DNA of 9,700 nucleotides from assembly GCA_900321505.1 (NCBI GenBank), contig ONWK01000129.1, positions 1 through 9,700 on the forward strand, in the 5' to 3' direction. The translations under genes were made by a program, and so were the position numbers. This DNA comes from an uncultured Eubacteriales bacterium. GTDB taxonomy: Bacteria; Bacillota; Clostridia; Lachnospirales; Lachnospiraceae. Shown here in pieces: positions 1 through 6,845 of the stretch (its first letter is position 1; the number at the start of each line of letters is the position of its first letter). The notes under the pieces were generated by a model. That model did no database searches. It was given only the letters and a program-made list of their open reading frames with translations, and was not told the origin of the DNA.

Positions 1-303
1 AGCAAGACGCACCGAAAGATCCTCTATGGCCATGCGTACCTCGAGAGCCTCCTGCAGGTCCTCAACAGTTATACGCGCGACCTCCGCTCCTTTACGGGGG
101 ATCATCACAACAAGCCCCTCCAGCTCCAGCATACGGATCGCCTCTCTTACGGGAGTCCGGCTGACCTCCAGTGTTTTAGCCAGCTTCTCTTCCATCAGAC
201 GCTCTCCCGGAGGAAGCTCTCCGCGGATTATGGAGTTCCTTAATGTATTAAAAACCACTTCCCTTAGCGGAAGATACTCCGCGGGATCAAATTCAAGTTT
301 CAT
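1..303 (-). CDS. GntR-family transcriptional regulator, FCD subfamily (C-terminus outside window)
   Basis: Only the first 101 codons are present; the rest lies left of base 1. Residues about 11-78 form a GntR winged helix-turn-helix. Visible signature pieces are RGELPPGERLMEEKLA (27-42), the recognition-helix stretch VSRTPVREAIRMLE (47-60) and the wing G-L-V plus PRKGAEVA (69-76). From about residue 80, VEDLQEALEVRMAIE matches the start of an FCD effector-binding domain, which in this family usually binds small carboxylates, often with a metal. The start is well supported: AGGAGG lies 7 bases upstream (311-316), inside the last codons of ispE, and the ATG overlaps the ispE stop in an ATGA junction, so translation is probably coupled. 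The effector and targets cannot be told from the sequence. Confidence 0.92.
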   Translation of the reverse strand, partial: MKLEFDPAEYLPLREVVFNTLRNSIIRGELPPGERLMEEKLAKTLEVSRTPVREAIRMLELEGLVVMIPRKGAEVARITVEDLQEALEVRMAIEDLSVRLA

Positions 304-1229
304 CCGCTTACCTCCTGAGGATCATAAACCCGTGTTACATATACTGCCGCAGGTATTCCTTCTTCCCGGAGGATTTCCTCCGTCCTGCGTTTCATTTCAT
401 CCTTTGCCGCAGCATCCTGTCCTTCCGGAATTATACCGAACACGGTGGGGCCGCTTCCGGTCATTATGGCCGCCGCCGCTCCGCATTCGATAAGGATCTC
501 CTCTATCCTGTGTATCTCCGGATGCAGTGCCGCCGTCACATCCTCCAGTACATTTCCGAGACGCTGCAGAACTCCTGAGAGATCCCCTTTTTCAAGTGCA
601 TTTACCATTCCGTCGATATCCGGATGGTCGATCCCGGCCGGATCAAGTGAATCATAGGCTCCGTATACTTCCTTTGTAGAGGCCCCGAATCCGGGTTTTA
701 CCACGATCATGCCGCAGCCGGGCATGGGGCTGAGCTCCGTCAGCACCTCCCCTATACCCTGCGAAAGGGCCGTCCCGCCGGTCAGACAATAGGGCACATC
801 CGCACCCAGGGCTACGCCGGTCTCAGCCAGCTCCTCCTCCGTGCAGGGCAGTCCGAAAAGCTCGGTCATTCCCCGCAGCGCGGCAGCACAGTCGGTACTG
901 CCCCCTGCCATTCCCGCAGCCATGGGTATATGCTTCTCAAGGGTTATCTCCACGCCTTCAGTTATACCGTAGCGCTGTCTCATACGCTCCGCAGCCTTCA
1001 CTATGAGATTCCTTCCATCCGTGGGAACATCCGCAAGATCCGGCAGCGTACTCTTATCCGAAATGCGGAGTACCACTTCCCTGCCCTCAGCTTTTTTAAA
1101 ACTCAGCACATCATGAAGCTCCACGGTCTGCATAACCATCTTTACCAGATGATAACCGTCCTCTCTGATTCCCACGATATCCAGGCCCAGATTGACCTTC
1201 GCATATGCATTTCTCGTTACAGTATCCAT
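300..1229 (-). CDS. ispE: 4-diphosphocytidyl-2-C-methyl-D-erythritol kinase (IspE)
   Basis: This cytosolic GHMP-superfamily kinase phosphorylates CDP-methylerythritol at the 2-hydroxyl using ATP, the fourth step of the MEP route to isoprenoid precursors. The protein has 309 residues, slightly longer than typical IspE. N-terminal AYAKVNLGLDI (8-18) carries the conserved Lys11. The glycine-rich ATP loop is PMAAGMAGGSTDCAAAL (102-118). GADVPYC (142-148) holds Asp144, matching the catalytic Asp of the family, and MTGSGPTVFG (256-265) is the C-terminal GHMP motif. A promoter-like sequence lies about 40 bases upstream. The ribosome site is weaker than that of the neighbours (GGCGGGTGATG just before the ATG). 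The gene overlaps the downstream GntR gene by 4 bases, implying co-transcription. No damaging change is seen; identification is secure. Confidence 0.97.
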   Translation of the reverse strand: MDTVTRNAYAKVNLGLDIVGIREDGYHLVKMVMQTVELHDVLSFKKAEGREVVLRISDKSTLPDLADVPTDGRNLIVKAAERMRQRYGITEGVEITLEKHIPMAAGMAGGSTDCAAALRGMTELFGLPCTEEELAETGVALGADVPYCLTGGTALSQGIGEVLTELSPMPGCGMIVVKPGFGASTKEVYGAYDSLDPAGIDHPDIDGMVNALEKGDLSGVLQRLGNVLEDVTAALHPEIHRIEEILIECGAAAAIMTGSGPTVFGIIPEGQDAAAKDEMKRRTEEILREEGIPAAVYVTRVYDPQEVSG

Positions 1230-1270
1230 AACATCACCCGCCGCTCTTGCACTTTGTATACAGTATTCCG

Positions 1271-1304
1271 ATTATATTTTAACCGATTTCCGCCGTTTTG
1301 ACAA
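1271..1304 (-). promoter_or_regulatory. Predicted sigma-70-type promoter for ispE-gntR
   Basis: On the minus strand TTGTCA (1304-1299) is followed after exactly 17 bases by TAAAAT (1281-1276), with TATAAT directly after it (1276-1271). Either -10 would place the transcript start a few bases further on, giving a leader of about 35-40 bases before the ispE ATG. The -35 box abuts the REP-like hairpin at 1306-1343. This suggests ispE can be expressed independently of the upstream small gene. Confidence 0.6.
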
Positions 1305-1305
1305 G

Positions 1306-1343
1306 ACGGGGACGGTTCCTTAAGTATCAGGATCCGTCCCCGT
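1306..1343. repeat. REP-like inverted repeat with GGGGACGG core
   Basis: ACGGGGACGG (1306-1315) is perfectly repeated in inverse as CCGTCCCCGT (1334-1343). Inside it, after one T-T mismatch, TCCT (1317-1320) pairs with AGGA (1329-1332), giving a 15-position stem with 14 pairs and an 8-base loop. It lies between the end of the 108-residue gene (8 bases away) and the ispE promoter. No U-run follows on either strand, so a classical intrinsic terminator is not supported, although the hairpin could still slow or protect transcript ends. GGGGACGG/CCGTCCCC hairpins with GGTTCC-like inner bases resemble dispersed REP elements of Firmicutes linked to IS200-like (REP-associated) transposases; that link is from general knowledge, and only one copy is seen here. 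Confidence 0.65.
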
Positions 1344-1350
1344 GCTGCCT

Positions 1351-1677
1351 CTAACCTCTGCTCTTCATAAACATTTCAACCTCACCCGTTTCGGAGATAA
1401 AGCCGTTCTTCTGCATGTACGCCCGCTCAGCATCTGCCAGCTTTCGGGCAAAGCTTTCCGACATGCCTGTATACTCGATGATGTATTTCATCATCTCCTC
1501 ATCACTTATTATTACCGGTTCCTTCGACGCAGCCGTACTGTCATCGGACTTGACATTTACACCGGTCCTGTCAAAATACTGATCCTGCGCATCCACAAAT
1601 CTGACCGCATTCTCCAGACTGCAGCCGCTGTCGGCAGCGATAGCCTTGGCAAGATCCGTTAAATTAAGGTGTTTCAT
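1351..1677 (-). CDS. Small protein of unknown function with an internal two-fold repeat
   Basis: I do not recognise this 108-residue protein. It has a very good ribosome site (AGGAGG at 1685-1690, 7 bases from the ATG), so it is likely real. It has no signal peptide or membrane segment and should be cytosolic. Residues 6-40 and 59-93 align without gaps at a constant offset of 53: Lys11/64, Ile13/66, Gly18/71, Ser20/73, Ala24/77, Asp29/82, Ala30/83, Tyr34/87 and Gly39/92 are identical, and many other positions are conservative. Each copy looks like two short helices joined by a G-x-S turn, and a polar linker (41-57) separates them. The first copy is superficially like the start of HU proteins, but HU's DNA-binding arm is absent. 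It stands alone between the GH3 gene (217-base gap) and the REP-like hairpin. Confidence 0.8.
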   Translation of the reverse strand: MKHLNLTDLAKAIAADSGCSLENAVRFVDAQDQYFDRTGVNVKSDDSTAASKEPVIISDEEMMKYIIEYTGMSESFARKLADAERAYMQKNGFISETGEVEMFMKSRG

Positions 1678-1894
1678 CTGTAACCCTCCTCATTTTTCAC
1701 TTTTAACTTTTCATCTCCTGCGATTCCTGACGGATCGCATCCGGACCGAATGAATAGTTACCATTTTTACACATGCTTCAATATGATCATTACTCCGCAT
1801 GTGAAATTCTGACACTATCATCAGTATATATCATATCTTCAGCTTTAGGAATAGCTTTCTGCAATTTGATCTCAGTAACAGTTCCGGCAGGATG
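1678..1894. other. Intergenic gap between the GH3 gene and the small-protein gene
   Basis: No further gene is supported here, and no GC-rich stem followed by a U-run marks the end of the GH3 transcript. On the minus strand a weak promoter candidate is TTCCTA, 17 bases, TATACT (the -10 at 1828-1823). Closer to the small gene, 1723-1751 can fold into a short hairpin: CGGAT (1731-1735) pairs with ATCCG (1739-1743) around a 3-base loop, and ATTC (1723-1726) with GAAT (1748-1751) across a 4x4 internal loop. It would lie in the leader of the small gene. Both are low-confidence calls. Confidence 0.35.
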
Positions 1895-3748
1895 TCAGTA
1901 CTCCAGTCCGTAACCCTTTTCCAGCCAGGCATTTCCCGTGCCGATCTGGTCTACCGAGCTGTACCAGGGACTTGGCAGCTTTCCCCGGAAATTGCTGCCC
2001 CCGCACAGCACATCGGCTACCCCCTGTCCTTCGGAGCCGGGCAGATAGCACATGACCACGCTGTCCCAGTCGGAATAGTAGTCATTGATAATAACCTGGC
2101 GTCCTGCGACGATGCAGGCCACTACCTGCTTTCCGAGGTCTTTTGCTTCCCTGATGGCGTCTTCATTTCCACGGAGGCCGAGACTTCCGCAGAGCTGAAG
2201 ATCCTCCGTATCGCCGTTCCACTCGGCATAGGCCTCTTCACCCACCACCAGCAGCACTGTATCAGCCTCTGAAGCCCGGGCCGGATCCGTTATCACCTCA
2301 ATACCGTACTCCGCCGCCTTAGCCTGAAAGCCTGCCAGTATAGTCGTAACGCCGGAAATGCTGATATCCGGGCTCCGGTTCCAGTCGATGGTCCATCCGC
2401 CGCACTGGGCCTGGGCATGGTCTGCCGCGGGGCCTGTGATATATACCTTACTCCCCTTCTTAAGCGGCAGCACCTGACCCTCATTTTTCAGAAGGACCAG
2501 ACTTTCCTCCACCAGCTGTTCTGCCACCTGCCGGTAGGCTGCAGATCCGGTCTCGGACTGGACGGTCTTCATGGATTTGCAGAAGGGATCCGCGATGATA
2601 CCCTCATCCAGCTTCACCTGAAGTATACGGGTCACTGCATCATTCACACGTTCCTCAGTGATATCACCCTTATTCACTCCATCCACGATGCATTCTCTTG
2701 CGCGGTCGTAATCGGAAACCTCCATCAGCATGTCTATCCCTGCATTGACGGCGGTGACCACCTGAAGATAATAGCTGCTCAGGGATGTATTCTGGATGGA
2801 ATTCCAGTCACTTACTATAAACCCTTTGAAGCCCATTTCATTTTTCAGCTTCTGTATATATTCTGCATTCTCATGCATCTTAACACCGTTCAGTGCGGTG
2901 TGGCTGATCATCACGGTCTGTACGCCGGCATCGATCTCCGCCTGATAGACGCTGAGCAGGGCCTTGATCTCATCATCGGAAAGCTGCGCGTCGCCGCGGT
3001 CGATCAGGCGGTCCACATCCGAATCCTCGCCGGTTCCGTAAACCGCATTTCCGTCTCCGAAGAAATGCTTCGCGCAGGCAACCACCCCGCCGTCCTGAAG
3101 CCCCTTTGTATAAGCCGTACCCAGGGACTTTATCATTTCAAGGTCCGAGCCATAGCTTTCATAGGTCCTTCCCCAGCGCGGATCCGCCGACTGGGCAAGG
3201 CAGGGTGCAAAATTCCAAAGCATATGACAAAGCTTTGCTTCATCTGCCGTCATCAGACCCACCTGATACATAAGCTCGGGATCATTTGCGGCGCCCATAC
3301 CGATATTCTGAGGGAAATACACCGCATCCGCACAGTATCCGACACCATGTACATCATCCTGACCGTAGATCATGGGGATTCCCGCCTCCGACTTCACGGC
3401 ATTTTCCTGGAAACCGTCCACTATCTCCTGCCATTCCTTATAGCCCACCGTTGAATATTTCGAAAGAACGCTGCCGTAATCCGCCTCCAGCATCTGCTCC
3501 TCCGTCACCATATAGCATGCCGGCTGAACCATCTGGGCCGCCTTCTGCTCCAGCGTAAGCTCCGCCGCGATCTCCGCAGCCGTCATATTACTGTACCGCT
3601 CATATTTATAAGCCGTATCTGTCTTTTCCTGTGCTGTCTGCCCGCTGCTGCGCGCTTCCTGACTGCTCTCCGGACTGCTCTTTCCGCATCCGGCCATACC
3701 CAGTACAAGCGCTGTACTTAACAGTACTGCATATAGTTTTCTTCTCAT
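1895..3748 (-). CDS. Glycoside hydrolase family 3 beta-glucosidase-like lipoprotein
   Basis: A predicted surface lipoprotein of 617 residues that should release sugars from the non-reducing end of beta-linked glucans or related glycans. The N-terminus is a lipoprotein signal: MRRK, a hydrophobic stretch, then GMAGC with the lipidated Cys at 21, followed by a Ser/Glu-rich linker. The TIM-barrel domain spans about 55-385. It contains GQDDVHG (129-135), DPRWGR, AKHFFGDG with the Lys227-His228 pair, and the nucleophile Asp314 in FIVSDWNS. The alpha/beta domain (about 416-617) has LVLLKNE, and GEEAYAEWNGD with Glu504 as the likely acid/base. The two-domain order without a fibronectin-like third domain resembles the barley ExoI/bacterial exo-glucanase branch. 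An upstream in-frame GTG at 3769 would add 7 residues, but it has no ribosome site; GGGAG lies 7 bases before the ATG chosen. It follows the GH2 gene by 31 bases. Exact substrate is not determinable. Confidence 0.93.
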   Translation of the reverse strand: MRRKLYAVLLSTALVLGMAGCGKSSPESSQEARSSGQTAQEKTDTAYKYERYSNMTAAEIAAELTLEQKAAQMVQPACYMVTEEQMLEADYGSVLSKYSTVGYKEWQEIVDGFQENAVKSEAGIPMIYGQDDVHGVGYCADAVYFPQNIGMGAANDPELMYQVGLMTADEAKLCHMLWNFAPCLAQSADPRWGRTYESYGSDLEMIKSLGTAYTKGLQDGGVVACAKHFFGDGNAVYGTGEDSDVDRLIDRGDAQLSDDEIKALLSVYQAEIDAGVQTVMISHTALNGVKMHENAEYIQKLKNEMGFKGFIVSDWNSIQNTSLSSYYLQVVTAVNAGIDMLMEVSDYDRARECIVDGVNKGDITEERVNDAVTRILQVKLDEGIIADPFCKSMKTVQSETGSAAYRQVAEQLVEESLVLLKNEGQVLPLKKGSKVYITGPAADHAQAQCGGWTIDWNRSPDISISGVTTILAGFQAKAAEYGIEVITDPARASEADTVLLVVGEEAYAEWNGDTEDLQLCGSLGLRGNEDAIREAKDLGKQVVACIVAGRQVIINDYYSDWDSVVMCYLPGSEGQGVADVLCGGSNFRGKLPSPWYSSVDQIGTGNAWLEKGYGLEY

Positions 3749-3779
3749 CCTGCCTCTCCCTTTGCACACTGTTTTAGAA

Positions 3780-6700
3780 TTACATGAAACTGAACCCTCC
3801 GAAATCCACCCTCAGATCTGTCTCATCAAACAGGAAATACACATCCTGCATGCCATACAGCTTCTCCGGCAGTTCAAACCGGTTTTCCTTATAGGTCTGC
3901 CAGGTGAATTCAGCCTGATGTTCAAAATGCCCAAGGCAGCGCGCCCCGTCGGTTTCCGGCCTGCCCAGCCAAAGTGAGAAGGGAACCGGCGTATTCCTGA
4001 ACCAGTTGATAAGCCTTACGGTAAAGGCCTCCGCTCCTTCCTCTCCGAAATCCACGGACTGAAAGCCTGCCAGCCTCTTCTTTTGTGTAATACCGACGCC
4101 GCCCTCCCGAACCAGGTTCATTTCCCCTTCGGAATCCGTATAGAGGCCCGCCGGGATAAAGCTGCGCGGATCCAGCACCGGCCTTCCGAACCCCCTGGCT
4201 GTATATTCCAGTTCAGAAATGACCTGAGGATATTCAGCATTTCCGTTAAATGCCATACATTGTACACGGAAGCTGCCGTCGCCATGTATACTGAGAACCG
4301 CTTCCCCTGCATCATTTTCCTCTATGGATGCGGCAGGACTGGTGATCCCGCCGTCCGTCACCACGTTCCATTTGATATCCTTCCATGTTGCATTTTTCGG
4401 GAATATCACTGCCTTTATCACTGAGGCCGGTTTGTCGGGAGTTATGATACTTCCCGAGGTTCTGATGAGTTCTATCTTTCTGACCGGGATATCCTCCGTC
4501 ATATCTCCGGGTATGACCGCCTCTTTACCGTAATACCCCTTATGGGTACGTGATATCTTTTTGCCGATATCCACTGTGATCTCAGCCGGTATAAGGCCGG
4601 CGCCCTCCGCCCGGACAGTAACCGGACCCGCATCCTTTGAAGGATCAGCCCCTACCAGCACAACGGCCTTTCCCGAAAAAAGCCGCCTGTTATCGGCCTT
4701 ATAGCTGTCTGTATCCGTGCTGTCGCCGTTATCAAAACCAAGCAGTTTTCCTCCGCTTACGCTGACATATATCCTGTCTCTCGCGTTTTGGACCGGGTAC
4801 CTTTTTTTATCCTCAACGGATATCTTTACCGCAAGTATCGATCCTCCCTCCGGTACCAGCCCCCGCAGATCCGGCTTAAGCACTATTCTGGCGCTGTCCC
4901 CGAAGGATCTTCTGATATCCGTATATTCCTCACCCGTATCCGTAAATCCGCGTACCAGAAGTTCACCCTTCTCATAAGGTACCTTCCATACTGCGGTATA
5001 CTCCTCCGGTTCCCTTATGCCGCAGGACAGCCCGTTTATAAAGAGCTCCACGGTTTTAAGATTCGTATATACCATTACATCGATCAGCTGTCCCGGATTA
5101 TAATCCCAGTACGGCATAAGATGCAGGACCGGTTTTTTGGTCCATGCGGCCCTGTAAAGGTAGAAGCTGTCCTTCCGAAGCCCCGCCGTATCGATATTTC
5201 CGTAATATGAATTCTTAGTGGAATATGGCGTCGGCTCACCTATATAATCCGAACCTGTCCAGATAAACATTCCCGCACAGCAATCGATATCGCGGTTCAT
5301 GCAGATAACCTTCTCGGTAGTATCCGCATCCGCGCCGTTACGCGAATTACCCAGCGATGAACACTGCCCGTCCACATATGTTACCGACACGGTGCTGAGA
5401 GGGAAATGATACACGCCGCGGCTCTTCGGACAGGATGTGGTCTCACTTCCGTATATCTTCCAGTCCGGATACGCCCGGTGATGCACTTCGTAAAGGCGTT
5501 CCAGATAATTATAGCCTGCAAGATCCATTTCCTCTGCGCAGCCCCGGGCTCCCTCCCCCTCCATATAGTTGGAGCCTATTGTAGTCGGGGCATTTTTCAG
5601 CGGATCATGCTTTCTCACCGCCCTGTGCAGCGCTCTTGCGATCTCACGGCCTTTAGGGATCTCGTTGGTATCCGTGATCTCATTTCCGACGCTCCACATG
5701 ATCACCGACGGGTGGTTCCTGTCGCGGCGAATCCAGCCTGCCACATCCTTCTCCATCCATTCCCGGAAGAATCTGGCGTAATCGTATTCGGTCTTCGGGT
5801 TCTCCCACATGTCGAAGGCCTCGCTGTCCACAAGTATCCCCAGCTCGTCACAAAGCTTCATGAAGCCGGGGGCCGGCATGTTGTGGGAGGTGCGGACCGC
5901 ATTTGCCCCCATTTCCTGCATGGAGCGGAGCTGCCGCTTTGCAGCCGATATATGAAATGCCGAACCCAGGGCACCCAGATCATGGTGTAGACACACACCA
6001 TTGATCTTCCTGTGTCTGCCGTTCAGGAAAAAGCCTCTGTCGGGATCGAACACGGCCTGCCTTAAGCCAACCCTTTCTTCGGTACTGTCCACAACCCTTC
6101 CCGATTCTTTCTCCGTCATCCTGAGACAAAGCGTCATAAGATGGGGATTATCTATATCCCAAAGCTGTTTCCTCTTTATCCCCTCTAACCCGAAGCTGCA
6201 GCACAGTACCCTGCCCTCCGTGGATGATTCATAAAATGTATCACCGGAAAGCATCTCCGAAGTGTAGAGAATCTTTCCACCGTCTCTCAGCTCTGCCGTA
6301 ACCTCATAGCCCTCCGGGTTTTTAACCTCGGCAGCTATCATGCATTTCCAGGCGGAAAGATCACCGGGAGATATCGATTCCGCATGAAAATAAGATCCGT
6401 CCGTTACGAAATGAGCCGGCTCCGAATCTATAAACCATACATCCCTGAATATGCCGGCTCCCGAATACCATCTTGAATTCGGCGAAACATGTCTTACCAA
6501 CACTTCTATCAGATGCTCCCCGTCAGTCAGAAACGGCGTCAGATCCGCTTCAAACGAGGAATAGCCGTATTTCCAGTCCATAACCTTCTGCCCGTCCAGA
6601 AAAACAGTGCTGTCCATGTAAACCCCTTCAAAATAAAGGCGTATACATCTTCCCTCCACCTTGCCGAAATCATATTTCTTACGATAGTGTCCATAGGAAC

Positions 6701-6833
6701 TCTCGTACAGATCGGCAGTATTATAGATCAGCCAGTCATGCGGCAGCTCCACCGGAGTGAAATCCTCCGGAGCAGCACTTTCATCCGGCAATGTCTTTGC
6801 AAATTCCCACCCGTCATTAAAAAGTTTCCTCAT
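3780..6833 (-). CDS. Glycoside hydrolase family 2 beta-galactosidase-like enzyme with accessory C-terminal domains
   Basis: A 1017-residue retaining glycosidase, most like GH2 beta-galactosidases. It has no signal peptide, so it should act in the cytoplasm on imported oligosaccharides. The sugar-binding jelly roll (about 1-135) has PHDW (31-34) and SRWYSGAGIFRDVW (120-133). The immunoglobulin-like domain (about 140-260) leads into the TIM barrel (about 260-560), with RTSHNMP (314-320), acid/base Glu385 in SVGNEI and nucleophile Glu464 in YGSET. TGSDYIGEPTPY (526-537) is typical of galactosidase-type members. Residues 565-630 (PVLHLMPYW, then TVELFINGLSCG) match the small beta domain that follows the barrel in many such enzymes (DUF4982 type). 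Residues about 650-760 and 785-870 look like further Ig-like domains. Residues about 888-1017 resemble a CBM6-like jelly roll ending VDFGGFSFM. The ribosome site AAGGGGAG precedes the ATG, 12 bases after the decarboxylase stop. Another beta-glycoside specificity remains possible. Confidence 0.94.
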   Translation of the reverse strand: MRKLFNDGWEFAKTLPDESAAPEDFTPVELPHDWLIYNTADLYESSYGHYRKKYDFGKVEGRCIRLYFEGVYMDSTVFLDGQKVMDWKYGYSSFEADLTPFLTDGEHLIEVLVRHVSPNSRWYSGAGIFRDVWFIDSEPAHFVTDGSYFHAESISPGDLSAWKCMIAAEVKNPEGYEVTAELRDGGKILYTSEMLSGDTFYESSTEGRVLCCSFGLEGIKRKQLWDIDNPHLMTLCLRMTEKESGRVVDSTEERVGLRQAVFDPDRGFFLNGRHRKINGVCLHHDLGALGSAFHISAAKRQLRSMQEMGANAVRTSHNMPAPGFMKLCDELGILVDSEAFDMWENPKTEYDYARFFREWMEKDVAGWIRRDRNHPSVIMWSVGNEITDTNEIPKGREIARALHRAVRKHDPLKNAPTTIGSNYMEGEGARGCAEEMDLAGYNYLERLYEVHHRAYPDWKIYGSETTSCPKSRGVYHFPLSTVSVTYVDGQCSSLGNSRNGADADTTEKVICMNRDIDCCAGMFIWTGSDYIGEPTPYSTKNSYYGNIDTAGLRKDSFYLYRAAWTKKPVLHLMPYWDYNPGQLIDVMVYTNLKTVELFINGLSCGIREPEEYTAVWKVPYEKGELLVRGFTDTGEEYTDIRRSFGDSARIVLKPDLRGLVPEGGSILAVKISVEDKKRYPVQNARDRIYVSVSGGKLLGFDNGDSTDTDSYKADNRRLFSGKAVVLVGADPSKDAGPVTVRAEGAGLIPAEITVDIGKKISRTHKGYYGKEAVIPGDMTEDIPVRKIELIRTSGSIITPDKPASVIKAVIFPKNATWKDIKWNVVTDGGITSPAASIEENDAGEAVLSIHGDGSFRVQCMAFNGNAEYPQVISELEYTARGFGRPVLDPRSFIPAGLYTDSEGEMNLVREGGVGITQKKRLAGFQSVDFGEEGAEAFTVRLINWFRNTPVPFSLWLGRPETDGARCLGHFEHQAEFTWQTYKENRFELPEKLYGMQDVYFLFDETDLRVDFGGFSFM

Positions 6834-6845
6834 TTACGTCTCCCC

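Noticed and set aside
26..493. Plus-strand open frame across the GntR and ispE genes
   Set aside because: Ser/Arg/Pro-rich shadow of two confidently identified minus-strand genes.
1306..1343. Hairpin considered as an intrinsic terminator of the small-protein gene
   Set aside because: No run of T follows the stem on either strand, so terminator function is not supported by sequence alone.
2417..3454. A 345-codon open frame on the plus strand opposite the GH3 gene
   Set aside because: It lies fully antisense to a well-supported GH3 coding region, shows no recognisable domain and has His/Ile/Cys-rich composition typical of reverse-frame shadows.
3749..3769. Upstream GTG start for the GH3 protein
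   Set aside because: It has no ribosome site and would put seven extra residues before a compact lipoprotein signal; the ATG at 3748 has GGGAG at suitable spacing.
5406..5990. A 194-codon plus-strand open frame opposite the GH2 catalytic domain
   Set aside because: Antisense to conserved GH2 catalytic motifs, with no family features of its own.
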